From Pieris napi (lineage: Eukaryota; Arthropoda; Insecta; Lepidoptera; Pieridae): DNA of 64,000 nucleotides. The DNA lies in the NCBI RefSeq assembly GCF_905475465.1, contig NC_062256.1, forward strand, positions 1,435,662-1,499,661. Reading direction: 5' to 3'. Shown here in pieces: positions 1 to 11,334 of this stretch. A model generated the notes under the pieces. The model saw only the letters and a program-made list of their open reading frames with translations, ran no database searches and was not told the DNA's origin. The first letter of the stretch is position 1; each line of letters starts with the position of its first letter. Made by a program: the position numbers and the translations under genes.

Positions 1-440
1 ATTTAAATGTAGCGCCTGTTTCCTTAAGAGGACAAACAGATCTCCATTTGCTACGGTCTTTCTCTCTCTCTTTCCCTCTCTCATAACACTCAGACACATT
101 CGTTATACCTGCTTTTGCCAAGTACATTCTTAAGTTCCAGAAGCACAAACATGTCCACCAGCTCCACGCTAGCAGTCCACAGTTTATTCCAATAGTTTAA
201 AATCTTACAGTTACTTAATATTAAAAGGACACATGAATAATGAGTCTATAGTAAATTCAGCCAATGAAAAAAATATGCTACACAAGCTACATGCTAATGC
301 TACTGCTAAATCAGTGTTTCCCAACATGGGGCCCATGCCCCACAGGGAGTTAAGGCCCCCCATTTCTTTTAATTCAACAATTAATTAAAATATTTGGAAA
401 TTTAATTTCGGTTTACTGTGTTTCGTTAACAACAGTAATT

Positions 441-795
441 TTAAATAAAACACTGTTTTGACCGGATTGAAGTTATGTATATTATAAATTTACAAAATAG
501 AAGAAAAAATCTCAAAAAGAAACACAATCCGCGAAAATAGAGGACACCGTGAGCCATTTTTGCCAAATCTCTCCATCTTTTAGTCGATACCAAATCCGGG
601 GAAATAAATACAGATAATGCAACTTTCTCTGCAGCTGTGATACTTTTTGACATTCAACATCTTTTGTCTTCAGTCACCGTGACCACGCACGCTGTTAAGC
701 ACGCGAAAGGTCGGATAAATTTAAAATTATGTTAAATAGTTGTAAATTTATAATAATACATAACTTCAATCCGGTCAAAACAGTGTTTTATTTAA
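441..795. repeat. MITE with long terminal inverted repeats, TTAA at both edges
   Basis: The sequence from 445 (ataaaacactgttttgaccg and onward to about 495) is repeated in inverse orientation at about 741-791. The inverted ends are roughly 50 bp long and enclose about 250 bp. TTAA sits at 441-444 and 792-795, as expected for a piggyBac-type target duplication, but the ends do not start with the usual CCC of piggyBac. It lies in an intron, or downstream part, of the F-box gene. Confidence 0.65.
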
Positions 796-990
796 ATGAA
801 TAAAAGTTATGTCAATCAAAGACAATACTATGAACAGTAATTTTTCCTAAAACCTATTATTTAAGTTTCTTAAGTGAATGATTATTCTTATCATAGGCTT
901 AAAAATTTTAGAAAGGCTAAGGTGGGCATAGCACAAACAAGGTTCGAAAACATTGCGGCTTAATATTTTTGAGTTTTTATCATTCTCTAT

Positions 991-1048
991 AGAGAATATA
1001 TAATTTTTTTTTTCATATATATATGAAAAAAAAAATTATATATTCTCT
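991..1048. repeat. Perfect 29-bp-arm palindrome
   Basis: The left arm 991-1019 (agagaatatataa, ten T, catatat) is exactly mirrored by 1020-1048. There is no spacer. The run is AT-rich and intronic. Confidence 0.85.
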
Positions 1049-1070
1049 AACTTTTCTAACTAACTCTTCT

Positions 1071-1113
1071 AACTAGAAATAATGTTATAACTATTATAAC
1101 ATTATTTCTAGTT
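1071..1113. repeat. Hairpin, 20-bp arms
   Basis: Arm aactagaaataatgttataa (1071-1090) is mirrored at 1094-1113 with a 3-base loop. It lies only 22 bases from the preceding palindrome. Confidence 0.8.
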
Positions 1114-1374
1114 TATATTTTTATATGACCCGTTACAATCATATTTGTAAGTTTAAATACATCTGTCAAATTCTGATGCTTGATGCCTTTTCGATACCAT
1201 ACATTCACATACATTCGCAATTGCCAAAGTCATTTTAGTTTGAGGGTTATTCGCTTATTATTGAATCAACTTCCAATTAATTACAAATAAGCCAGAGCTC
1301 TCTATTATGATAAATAGCAATTCGGTTTTTTGTTTTGTTAATTGTTACCATGTCAAATTGTATATTATACTCAC

Positions 1375-3294
1375 CCTGAACATTCCCTAGCATGGCCACT
1401 GATCAATAATTCCTGTGTGTCCTCATGCAGCATGTGAGCGAGGTACCACTCCAGCCTTGCGGTGCTGAAGACCTCATTACGAGCATCCACACGCTTCCAC
1501 AGAGACCGCTCTTGCACCAAGATTCCAAGTCGTGGACATGTACTGAGAAAATTGTTTATTCTAAAAGTAGTAGCAGTTTTTGAGTTCATACTCAAAAACA
1601 CACAATTAAATTATTATTTCTTATTTTTAATATTAGGATAGATATATATTTGGGTCAATGTCTTTATTACAATGTTAATTGGAATGCATCATTAAAACTA
1701 TGTTTCTTTGAAACCGTATTTATGTGTTATAAAAATTATATTAAATCAATAATTATTACTGTGTTTTCATTAATTTCAGAAATGTAATCACAAAATCTGT
1801 ATTTAAATAAAAAGTTCAGTTATTGTCTTTTTAAAGCTATTATTAAAGTTAGCTACCCCAATTCCTGGTTCTGGCTACGTAAGAACACAACAAACACTAC
1901 CTCATGTTAAAATTCAGAGTCGAGACTTAGGACTAAAATTGATTGGTGCGGCATGGGTAGGCAACTGGCTGGTAACTATTTGATGAATCAATGTATGTAG
2001 AAGTCTAATCGTCAGATGCCATGTAAGGGCTGATATATGGATAATTGGTACTTACTATCCAAGAGCCTTTAGATCGCGTGGCGAGCAGAGTCGTAGGATG
2101 TACAGTAGAACATCATCTGATAAATCAAGAAGACTGATCTGCCTGAAGGGTGACATGTCTGTAATAATGTTTTTATCATAAGGGTTTTGTTTATTTGTGT
2201 GATTTTGTTTTATAGAATAAGCAGGTAGCATATATATATAGTTTGTACTAAACTAGTTAGTATATATAATGTTTTGCACCCAAGCACATTTAAGTATTTG
2301 ATAATTAATAGTCATTTATTAGACATAATAGTATGTTATTACAAATAGGCCAAGAGTAGGCAATGTAGGTCCAAAGCAAACAATTTCTTTTTGATAATAT
2401 AATCATTTTAATTAAATAATTTGTCTCATTAGCATTTAGTCATGCAAACATGTATATCATATTACAGTTTGTTTAATTGAAATTGGATGACATGGCAAAT
2501 ATAATTGATACTTTTGATATATAAGCAAAATGTTGTAAGCAGTATAAGTAATACAATCATGGCATACTAGTTGATCAAGCTAAATTATTCTTTAAACTTC
2601 TTTCTCATTGAACTTACAACAATCATTAATACCTAAATCTAAACTTGTAAAACAGAGAATAGAAAAGACAATTGCAAAATAAAAAGGTACAGAATTGGAA
2701 TTTAGAAAAAGATAGGCTTGCATGTAGTACTTCAAGTCGTAGACTTTCAATTGATTACCAGAGGCATAAAATAACCACAAAATGAATATACCTACTCAAG
2801 CAAGGTTTATAGTTTTAGGCTTAGGTCTATCTTATGATATTCCCATAATAATATTATTTAAATACAAAAACAGCTATTACAAGGATATTTGTTCAAGTTT
2901 CATAACAGTTTAAAGTATTGTTTCAATTAAAATTCATACTATTGTCTAGTTATTAAGTAAGGGAGACATAATATTATATTTTAGGACCTTATTGTATGGA
3001 TAACTTTCCCTTCCTACGGTTCTATAATCACAGCTTTAATATATAGATGAACTTTTGTGTAGGCGTATATCAAGAACTGTATCGATTTTAATTAATATCG
3101 GCGCACAAACCCTTGCACATCTATTTCCCTCCCTTTACCTGAGCGATGCATGCCAAAAATAGATTAATAAGATGGTATGTACATTATTGATTTTTATAAA
3201 AAGTTTACGCTCAGATCAAAAACTTACCATCCTGAGTACATCCGCTATCATCCTTGTCCGGTTGCATATCACAGTCCACTTGCATTGTCTCCAT
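1375..3294 (-). CDS. F-box protein, 5' part (three exons; continues off the left edge)
   Basis: Three exons join in phase on the minus strand. Exon 1 is 3294-3228 (ATG at 3294, donor GATG|gtaagt), exon 2 is 2158-2056 (acceptor attacag), exon 3 is 1542-1375 (acceptor ttctcag, donor gtgagt). Exon 2 reads SLLDLSDDVLLYILRLCSPR and runs through DLKALGY into exon 3 (TCPRLGILVQERSLWKRVD). This is the F-box pattern: leucine-rich helix, 'D-L-P/S-D-[DE]-V-L', then 'L-W-K-[RK]-V'. F-box proteins bind Skp1 and bring substrates to SCF ubiquitin ligases. The first 22 residues are acidic and unstructured. The frame is still open at 1375, so the substrate-binding part (possibly leucine-rich repeats) lies in exons I did not find in 1-1374 or beyond the window. 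The gene is divergent from the LLPH-like gene, with about 440 bp between the two starts. The F-box call is firm; the subfamily is not determinable. Confidence 0.8.
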
Positions 3295-3734
3295 TTTAAA
3301 ATAACACTACACAAATAATATTATTCGTACTCACAACCGGACAAAATTAACTAACAAAGACACGAGAATCGCATTCGCTGACTAAGCGCGCGGCGGTCAC
3401 TGATCCTATAAATTACTTATCTACTACAATAATTGGAATGTTTCCAACTAAAATGCAATTATTATTTATTTTCACAAAACACAAATGCAGATTTCACCGA
3501 AAACACCTCAATGCAAAATTGCAAGAGGCAGAGACTAAAGAGTAAAAAATAAAGATTTCAATCGTGATTCGTGACACTGTAATTTGTCATAAACATTGGA
3601 CAGTTCAAAACCATGATTATTGACAGTCACAACAACAGTCTGTACATTTTCCTTGACAGAAAAGTTCTTCTAAAACGTGGTGTTGACAGAGAATGTGTTA
3701 TTTTACAAAATCCAAATAAAAACATTTTAATACA
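3295..3734. promoter_or_regulatory. Shared upstream region of two divergent genes
   Basis: About 440 bp separate the F-box gene start (3294, minus) from the LLPH-like start (3735, plus). The stretch should hold both promoters and 5' leaders. I see no clear TATA box. This is inferred from gene layout only. Confidence 0.4.
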
Positions 3735-4160
3735 ATGGCGAAATCTCTACGTAGTAGGTGGAAGCGTAAATGTCGAGCAATTAAACGCGAACGTTATGCA
3801 GTTAAAGAGTTAGCAAGATTAAAGAAAATGCTCGGTCTAAAAGAAGAAGAAAAAATTAACCCTGCAGAGGTTATGGAATCCGATCAAGTAATATTTCTAG
3901 ATGCAGGTGCACTAAAGAAAGAAGCCCAAAAGAAGCAGGCAGCAGCAGAACCTCCGGAAGAGGACGTAGAAATGAGTTCTGATGAAGAGAAAGTTGAGGT
4001 TGCAGACGAGAAAGGTGAAAAGCGTGTTTATAGCACTAAAACATTGAAAGATCAAAACGGCCAATACCCAGTATGGCTGCATAAAAGGAAAATCGCAAAA
4101 CTAACAAACACAAAGAAAAAGTTAAAGAGAAAGACTAGAAGTCATAGGAAACGGAAATAA
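3735..4160 (+). CDS. LLPH: LLPH / LAPS18-like small nucleolar protein
   Basis: A single-exon frame of 141 residues. The start MAKSLRSRWKRKCRAIKRER closely matches the N terminus of the animal LLP homolog family (LLPH, earlier LAPS18). The second conserved block, around residues 104-114 (DQNGQYPVWLHKR), matches the family's 'hGQYPxWmxxR' motif. Between them is a low-complexity acidic linker (residues 70-90), and the tail is strongly basic (KKKLKRKTRSHRKRK), fitting nucleolar localisation. In vertebrates the protein is a nucleolar factor linked to large ribosomal subunit assembly and growth; that role is family knowledge, not seen here. The length is close to the human protein (about 130 residues). 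A polyadenylation signal candidate (aataaa) lies near 4325. An ATG at 3613 in another frame is not used. Confidence 0.92.
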   Translation: MAKSLRSRWKRKCRAIKRERYAVKELARLKKMLGLKEEEKINPAEVMESDQVIFLDAGALKKEAQKKQAAAEPPEEDVEMSSDEEKVEVADEKGEKRVYSTKTLKDQNGQYPVWLHKRKIAKLTNTKKKLKRKTRSHRKRK

Positions 4161-4909
4161 AGATGTCATACCTTATACTTGTTTGATTTTATTTTATATT
4201 CAAAATCGTTTGAGTATTTCAGTAGTTAGTTAATTAAGTGATAATGGCTTTGTTTCTTAATACTTTTTAACTTAAAACATTACATTCTCTAATCTCAATT
4301 TTGTATTTTTTCTGTATACCTAATTAATAAAAGGTTAGTTTTTTTTTACTAGTTCGCTCTATTCATTAAACCTGCTTGAGTTTAAACTATTATATAGTAA
4401 ATAAAAAGGGAGACCACTTGGGGATGTTTATCATTTGTTATTAGAAAAATTGATACATTAACACTGACATATACATAGGTAAACATTATGCACTGTCACA
4501 GTTATATGGTATGTCCATACTTTGTAAAGGCTACATTAGTTCACACAAGCCATAGCATATAGTATATTGATAATTAATTGTAAATTTGACATGATATAGT
4601 ACTTTATTTAACACCTTATAAGTTCTAACTTCTAAGATATATAAATATAACTTAAGTATTGAATACTATAACTTTAAAAAACAGTATAAAGCTTAACATA
4701 CTGATAAGAATTAGTGTTTTGTATGTTAAATCCATTATTTTTATCATATTGAAATAACTTTTCACGTGACACTATTCTTCAATTTTGAACAATTACATCA
4801 GATATACATCAGAAATTAATGAAAGAAGATTTATTATTTACAGTTGTAATTTTTTTGTTACTGTATGTGCATTACAAAATTTTAACATAAAAATCAAATC
4901 GATTCGCTC

Positions 4910-5622
4910 TTATTCTAAAGGTTTGTAGGTATATGCTCTGTTCTTTGCTTTTATTAGTTCCATCTTGTGAACTCCAGCTGACAGGTGCCTCATCAGTGAA
5001 TGTGTTGACAAAGAAACACCACATATTGTGCAGTAACATGTCTCAGTATCCAGCTGAAATATAAACACATAACAACACTACAACAAACCAGGCTTTATAG
5101 ACTTGTTAATGTAAGGACAATACAAAAATCTATTCTGTTATGGCTTGGTTCTACTTTATTTAGTTAAGAAATAAAAATCAATTAAAGTACAATTGGCTTG
5201 GCGAAGTTTATATTGTATACCTCTTTTTTATCTATACTGAAATAAATTAATTACTTATTAAAATCTTATTTTCATGAGCTGAGATGAGCTGCTGAGCTAA
5301 ATGTGACAATGATAATAGAGCTAGATTTGATTGGACTGACCTGACGTATCAAATTTTCTTCAAAATCTTCCTTATGCGGATATAAAGTTAATTTTTGCTT
5401 GTGAGTTTCTAGTTTCTTGTGGTTTGCTTTATGTTCATCGTCGAAATCAAATTCTGTTTTGCATACCATACAGTTATACTTGTGTTCTATGTTCATTATA
5501 CTATGGAAGGAATCCGACGAGACGACTAACTTTTTACCATTCTTTAATGTTAGTATCATAAACTTTATCGGGAAATTATTATTTGATGTTAAAACTTTTG
5601 GTCGTCGCAAAGCTGGTATCAT
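4910..5622 (-). CDS. Small two-finger C2H2 zinc-finger protein
   Basis: Two exons join in phase 0: 5622-5341 (94 codons, donor gtcagt after RQ) and 5053-4910 (47 codons plus TAA, acceptor atatttcag). The product has 141 residues. Exon 1 carries one finger-like motif (CMVC, then H-x(3)-H/H-x(6)-H around residues 51-74). Exon 2 carries a second (CTIC, then HSLMRHLSAGVH). The wide spacing of the second His pair resembles U1-type or matrin-type fingers that bind RNA or other nucleic acid. I do not recognise the family. Reading exon 1 straight through the donor adds a tail with no finger residues, which supports the splice. An upstream exon is possible, because the start is simply the first Met of the open frame. 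Confidence 0.65.
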
Positions 5623-5649
5623 TATAAAAATAAGTACAAAAGATTAGAC

Positions 5650-6240
5650 TATTGTAACTTCTGCAACTTTTAAAATCTCATATGCTTACCATTCGAACAA
5701 TTCGAACTTATCTATTACATTAGATTGTAAATTCGAGGGTACTATGCATAGAAGACTGATATAAAATAAGTACCAACTTTACATGCAAATTGCGAATTTC
5801 AAGTTTATGAATTGAAGCGGGAATTGATAGTTGACGCAGATAATAAATACATATTATAACGTTTATTAATCTTTCTTTTTTTAATAGATAATTAATAAAT
5901 TAACTAACAAATTTGGGAATAATATTCCATTAAGGGTATAAAAATCGCTTTATCAATCTTAATTTTATACTTGGAATATTGGAATGATAATGAGAAATAA
6001 TAAAAGTAAACTAAGTCTCCAACTAATATTTTTATTGAACTCTGTGTCTTAGAGAGTACGACATACATAATTCTTAACAATTATTTAGATTATATACACA
6101 TATTTAATAAATAGTCTATACACTACACCGTCAGCTGCTGCGAACTATAGGCGCAGCCATATTAGCCTTAGCGGCTATGACGAGCGCCTTTCACTTTATC
6201 CCTACTCCGCGGCTGACCGTCACGCGACATGCGACACACA
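5650..6240. other. Intergenic, nothing recognised
   Basis: AT-rich sequence with no open frame, clear repeat or RNA gene that I can support. A GC-richer patch at 6125-6235 has no coding pattern. Confidence 0.5.
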
Positions 6241-6299
6241 GACGAAAAAGTTTGAAAAAGTTTCACTTTAATTAGGGGCACCAATTTTCAAAGAAGCTT

Positions 6300-6860
6300 T
6301 TGAAGAATACATAAACTTATGTACTTCTCTGTAGCCCTTTATTGAGTCATTCAGTTTTTTTAAGTGATTTGGATAATCTTTTAAAAAGTTCTTTGGAATC
6401 TATTTTAAATGTTCGTTTTGAAACACCTTCGCGGAATCAAGCATCGCTTCCTATTCGCTTTGGCGGATTAGGAGTACGCAAGATAACAAGTGTAGCTCTT
6501 CGTGTAGATTAAGAGTGCAGATTGTTTTTCTAGCCATGCCGCACGCAACGACATCAACGACATTATACGCCGTTCTCTTGCCTCCGTCAATTTTCCAGCA
6601 ATTTTGGAGCCAACAGGCATCGCAAGAAACAATGTCGTTGATCCCTTGGAAAATGGGACGGGCTTTAGTATGGGATGCTACTTTTGTGGACACGCTTGCC
6701 CGTCTCCTCTCCTTCGGACAAGCAAAAAAGCTGGGGCGGCCGCAGGCCGGCAGAAAATAATAAACGGCTCAAATATAAGAGTCTTTCCTACAACTTCGAT
6801 TTTGTTTCCTTTGGAGTAGAGACTCTTGGGCCGTGGGGTTCAAGTACACAGGCGCTTATT
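6300..6860 (+). mobile_element. Degenerate LINE fragment (C-terminal part of the reverse-transcriptase ORF)
   Basis: Protein-level remnants appear in shifting plus-strand frames: 'NVRFETPSRNQASLP' and 'RFGGLGVRK' near 6400-6480, 'SLIPWKMGRALVWDA' near 6640-6680, and 'FDFVSFGVETLGPWG' near 6800-6835. I recognise these as the C-terminal end of a retrotransposon polyprotein common in insect genomes. Several frameshifts separate the blocks, so the copy is dead. Confidence 0.7.
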
Positions 6861-7327
6861 AAATATTTACTTCTTTTCTTTTAGATATATTTTCAAATAT
6901 AACAGGGTATACATATATATGTAATATATATTTCAAATAAAAAATAGCTATACGTATGTTAAGGTAAGGCATTTGTGTTTTATTAGCGTAGTATTAAAAT
7001 GCGTATGTATTGGAAAATTAAAGTAACTTTAATTGTTTTTGATATTGGTCAGTGGTTACCCGCGGATTTGTAAGCTTAAGGTCAGGTTTCCAAGCCCCGT
7101 TGATCAATTTATCTATTGCCAAAACGTATGCAGGCTTGTAGCGCAGGTAGATCATTATTATTAATGGTTTATGTTTAAACCCCTAAGCAGCAATAGTTCG
7201 ATTTTTCTACTTAGGGTTTTAAATATAGACACAAAATGTCTTGAGCGAACGAACTTACGTACGCATTTAGGTATAATTTGATCTGTCAAAGACAGGTTCA
7301 ATAAGAACTAATATCTGGCATATTTTT

Positions 7328-7975
7328 TTAATTAGGATCGATGTTTAAAATTTTATCTACCTTCTCATGATACTCATCGTAATCAGAAGACGCTTGAAAT
7401 ACGAATATTTTGTTACCATCTTTTCTTCCGGTATTTTTTCTATTTAGATCTCTTTGTTTATTCATATTAAAAAAATCAATCTCATTTTGTATATTTTCAT
7501 TCTGTTTTGTTTTTGACAATCCAAACGTGGTAATGTCAGTTGTCAACTCTTGTTTAAATATTTTTTCTTCAGATTTTGGCGATTCAAATTTAGAACTATT
7601 CGAATTCGTGGCGTTATCTTTTTCTCCGAGCGTTGTATTAACTTCATTGCTTTTATATTTGAATTCTTTGGAACTTGCTTTGATCACAATATTTTCTCCA
7701 TTTAATTGACTGATTAATTGTCTATATTTTAACGATATATTTCGCAATGAATTTTCGTCAACAGCATGGCTATGACGACGAATTCTTTCGTCTCCTTGAT
7801 TTTTACTATTTGTACTAAAAAAACTATTTCTTTTCATATTCCATAATTTGACTATTGTTTTTTCAGCTATAATATCAGCCAGTGTAGCGAACTTTCTTGA
7901 CGCCAGCACATCATCGATAAATTCGTCTATGTTTTGTTTGTTTTGAGAACAATTTATTGACACTAATATCATTAA
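7328..7975 (-). CDS. Unrecognised, probably secreted protein (first exon not found)
   Basis: The open frame of about 214 residues ends at 7328. Immediately 5' is a good acceptor (tataatttcag|GCTTAATG, exon edge at about 7975). The exon therefore probably continues a frame begun in an upstream exon. Its first residues (LMILVSINCSQN) look like the end of a signal-peptide core, which fits a leader split by an intron. The rest is hydrophilic and rich in Asn, Ser and Lys. It has several basic pairs (MKR, RIRR, NRKNTGRKDG) that could be processing sites, but no cysteine framework or named domain. A prohormone-like or silk/cuticle accessory protein is possible. I do not recognise a family. I searched 7990-8950 for a matching Met exon ending in phase 1 and found none that convinces. 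Confidence 0.45.
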   Translation of the reverse strand, partial: LMILVSINCSQNKQNIDEFIDDVLASRKFATLADIIAEKTIVKLWNMKRNSFFSTNSKNQGDERIRRHSHAVDENSLRNISLKYRQLISQLNGENIVIKASSKEFKYKSNEVNTTLGEKDNATNSNSSKFESPKSEEKIFKQELTTDITTFGLSKTKQNENIQNEIDFFNMNKQRDLNRKNTGRKDGNKIFVFQASSDYDEYHEKVDKILNIDPN

Positions 7976-7989
7976 GCCTGAAATTATAC

Positions 7990-9480
7990 TGAATTATATT
8001 TCAGTAATAAATAAGTCTTATCTAATATTCTATAACACACATAACATAAAACATCTTGTAGCTTACGAATACTATAAAGAGAAATTGGTATTTTTGTATG
8101 GCTGTAAATTGTTGTCCTTATAAATTTTAAGGACAGATAAATAAATATTTGACCATTATAATGTAATATAATTCATGTAACTTTAGCATAAGTACTTTGA
8201 TTCTAAAATATTTTAAAAGATAAATGTCCAGCCGAGACAGACTGCTAGTATCATCAGATTTAAAAGTTTTATTTTATAACTTACATAGTAGCGACAATAT
8301 TTTTTTCATTTTTATCGTTTCATAAACTAAAGTGGAATAGAGCGCAATAAAAATTCAATGTCAAAACAATAAACTTCGAACCACGTTAGCCTATTACCGT
8401 CACTCATTGGTTTAAATTATGCAACGCCCGACTTCCAACTTCCGAGCCACATATGTAATAGAAATTTCGTTTATTTTTCTTGGGAAAAATTATAAGGTCA
8501 ACATACATACATATATATGTAACAGTCAATCGGTATCATCTTCATTGCACGAAAAATATCGATTCATAATTATAAGATTATTATTAAGTCGGGTAAACAT
8601 AAGATATAGATGTATTTTAAAATGATATTAGTGTAATTATTGCTGGCAGAAAGAAATTCAATAATATGTCATGCCTAACATTTTCGTTACAATCCACCTA
8701 AAATACCAACACGTTTCAAACTTCATTTCTTGATTAAAAAATTGGCGCCTAAATATACGTCAACAATTTGGCTATAGACTTAAAAAAATGAAAGAGACAG
8801 GAATACGATAAGGGTAAGGGTGATGAATTGATGAAAATAAATACACAGTTTTCGGTACTCGGTACTCGGTAGATGGCTGTAGTGATCGATCTAGTAAAGT
8901 GTCGATTAATCATCAAACATTTACAGATTTATGCTTGTTTTAATCTAAAACATATATTTTGCTGTCTTTTTTTCGTCCATTCAATTCTAAGTTAGTAGTA
9001 AATTATAAAGAGATGTTGTTTTCCATCAAGGAATTCCAAGAGCTTGGTTGAGAAGTTTTAATGCATGTGCCATATATTCCGGCCTTGGCACCAAGTAATT
9101 ACCTCTTTATTGATTACCATTACAAACTTCCTGGGTGATAAGAAATTGGCATCAAGAAAAGTTTATAAAAATTGATTACTTACTAGAGTATTTCGCCTAA
9201 GTATAAGAACCAATACAAATTATAGAACAAAACGGTGCATATTTCATTATTCATGATTCGTTAAATAATATCATGAAGTTCACGAAAATACTATAGTTTT
9301 CTTTTTCTTTCAACACGTCAATTTCTTATATAGAATTTGTATATAAGAGGCGTAACACATTTAAAAAAAGTCACTTAATAATTGAACATTTAATTAACCT
9401 ATGTTCAGTTAATAGTTCGGTATTTGTTTTATATTATTATTTTTACGACTAATTGGCACAAAAAATCTTCAATAAAACGA
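7990..9480. other. Intergenic, no gene recognised
   Basis: AT-rich sequence without supported features. It probably contains the missing first exon and promoter of the minus-strand gene ending at 7328. Confidence 0.4.
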
Positions 9481-9486
9481 ATTTAA

Positions 9487-9533
9487 TATAAGGGTGGCCC
9501 TCCCAATTAATTATTGGGAGGGCCACCCTTATA
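9487..9533. repeat. Perfect hairpin, 21-bp arms
   Basis: Arm tataagggtggccctcccaa (9487-9506, continuing one base) is exactly mirrored at 9513-9533 with a 5-base loop. It is GC-rich in an AT-rich setting and downstream of the zinc-finger gene. Confidence 0.85.
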
Positions 9534-9631
9534 ACTTAGGAGTATAAAAATAGTTCCAGGCTAATAGTAAGATCTACTGAATATACACAAAAAACATATA
9601 AAAATTGGTCGAGCTGTTTTGAAGAAGTTTG

Positions 9632-9686
9632 GTTACACAGTGAAAAAGGTCATATATAATATACATGACCTTTTTCACTGTGTAAC
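9632..9686. repeat. Hairpin, 22-bp arms
   Basis: Arm gttacacagtgaaaaaggtc (9632 on) is mirrored at 9665-9686 around an 11-base AT loop. It lies about 150 bases 3' of the preceding hairpin and 140 bases past the zinc-finger gene stop. Confidence 0.8.
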
Positions 9687-9824
9687 TATACTGTGTGTAT
9701 ATATTATGTACTTTTGATAAAATTACAATTAAAACAAATTTTTCAGTTATACTGAATTGTTTATTACATATATTAGAGAAAAGAATATCATGATTCACAG
9801 CCATAAAACATCATTATAATACAA

Positions 9825-10642
9825 TTACTTAATTTTTATCTTTAATTTACTCCCACTATGCTTTAATTTAAAATGCTTTTTGAAATCCTTCTTACAAATA
9901 ATTTGGTGACATTCATTGCATTCAGCTTTGACATCAAAACATTTTGTTGGATATTGTTCTGATACATCAACAATATCTTTTATATCTGTGATCAGTTCCC
10001 TGGATTCAGATCTTCTTATAATGAGCTTGGTAAATGATGCTTTCTTGATTTCTGCTACAAAATCTGTATTTACAACTTTCTCAAACCAAACATCATTTAT
10101 ATTTTTCTTATCTATGTTTGTTGTTTTTGTCTTTAAATTAAAATGTTTTGAACGAATGTGATATTTTAATTTAGCTTGAGCCTTATATGACTTTTCACAT
10201 GCGGTACAATAAAATTTTGTTCTTAATCTGGGAATTAGATTGGTGCTATTAGCTTTATAAGGCCAGTCATATTCAGTCAACCTAATAGAAATAAAAAATC
10301 GGTCCCTACATTTAATTATAAGACATGCTCATGCATTAACTGTATTTGAGTTATTTTTTTCTGTATACCGATTCAATAGTTTAACTGTTTTAGATTCGGT
10401 ATCAGCATTATCACAATATGAAAAAAAGAAAAATGTATAAATATTATGTATATTTTTAAATTAATTTAGTCTAAATGAAAAGGTATTTTCTATGGTGAAC
10501 ACCAAATTAAAATAAAATTATTTTAATGTTAGTAAAACCTTTTTAGCACTATGGTTGTGGATGGTGGTGGCATATCTAATTTAACTGTTGTGTCTTTTGT
10601 TTCTAATACATTTGTTTCTATGGTTGATGATTGTTCAGTCAT
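9825..10642 (-). CDS. Small two-finger C2H2 zinc-finger protein
   Basis: Two exons give one 186-residue frame: exon 1 is 10642-10539 (ATG, 34 codons plus AG, donor gttttac) and exon 2 is 10281-9825 (acceptor ctattag|GTTG). The junction makes ...VLKR-LTEYDWP. Exon 1 is acidic and Thr-rich. Exon 2 has a canonical C2H2 finger (FYCTACEKSYKAQAKLKYHI then RSKH) near residues 57-80, and a second, looser one (CNECHQ, then HFKLKH) near the C terminus, which ends in a Lys-rich tail. It is a likely nuclear nucleic-acid-binding protein. I do not recognise the family. The exon 2 frame alone starts at a TTG, so an upstream exon is required. The donor lacks the usual purine at +3, which lowers certainty a little. 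It is divergent from the C16orf87-like gene. Confidence 0.65.
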
Positions 10643-11334
10643 CTTTAATGAAGGTGTATTTTATTACACCACTGTATTTTTTTACAATTGTATTACTCAT
10701 CTGCACACATAAATTAATAACTACTTATAATTATCAGTTTTTGCTTAATTATTACAAAAGCTTTATTTATTTTTGAAGTGAATAAATTTAAATGTTAATA
10801 ATTTAACTCGTACTTTTCCGGTTCCGGAATTTAAACATCACACAGACTCTGAAAATTATTGTTCAATTCACCATAGACAAAACTATTATATATCTTTTTA
10901 GATACAAAAATTTTCAATAGCGTGACAGTCATCAGTGAACTCACATTTGTATGAAAATGACTATTCGTGTCGACAAATTTAGTTTAAGACTTTGTACATA
11001 TATTACTGGCGTCTTGACTAAGCCCCCTGTTGTAATGTTGTTTTGAGTTGTCAGTTATCCCTGGTCTGCTGTCACACATAGCAATAAACATTTAACAAGC
11101 CCGTTCTGTCAAGTGTCATGCGTTTTAGCCTTGAGTTGCGGACTGCGGTTGTTGTTATTTTAATTAATTATAACTTATGAATGTATGTTATTCAATATTT
11201 ACACAATAAATATTATAGGTATATAAATGTATGGATTAACTTCGCAATCTAGTTAGCTGCCTACATTTTTTTAAAATTATAATTCGCGCGAATTTTCTAA
11301 AATGCTGTGGCACTGAGAATATGCAGGAACAACA

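Noticed and set aside
6515..6884. Three overlapping plus-strand open frames
   Set aside because: They are pieces of one LINE polyprotein split by frameshifts, not separate genes.
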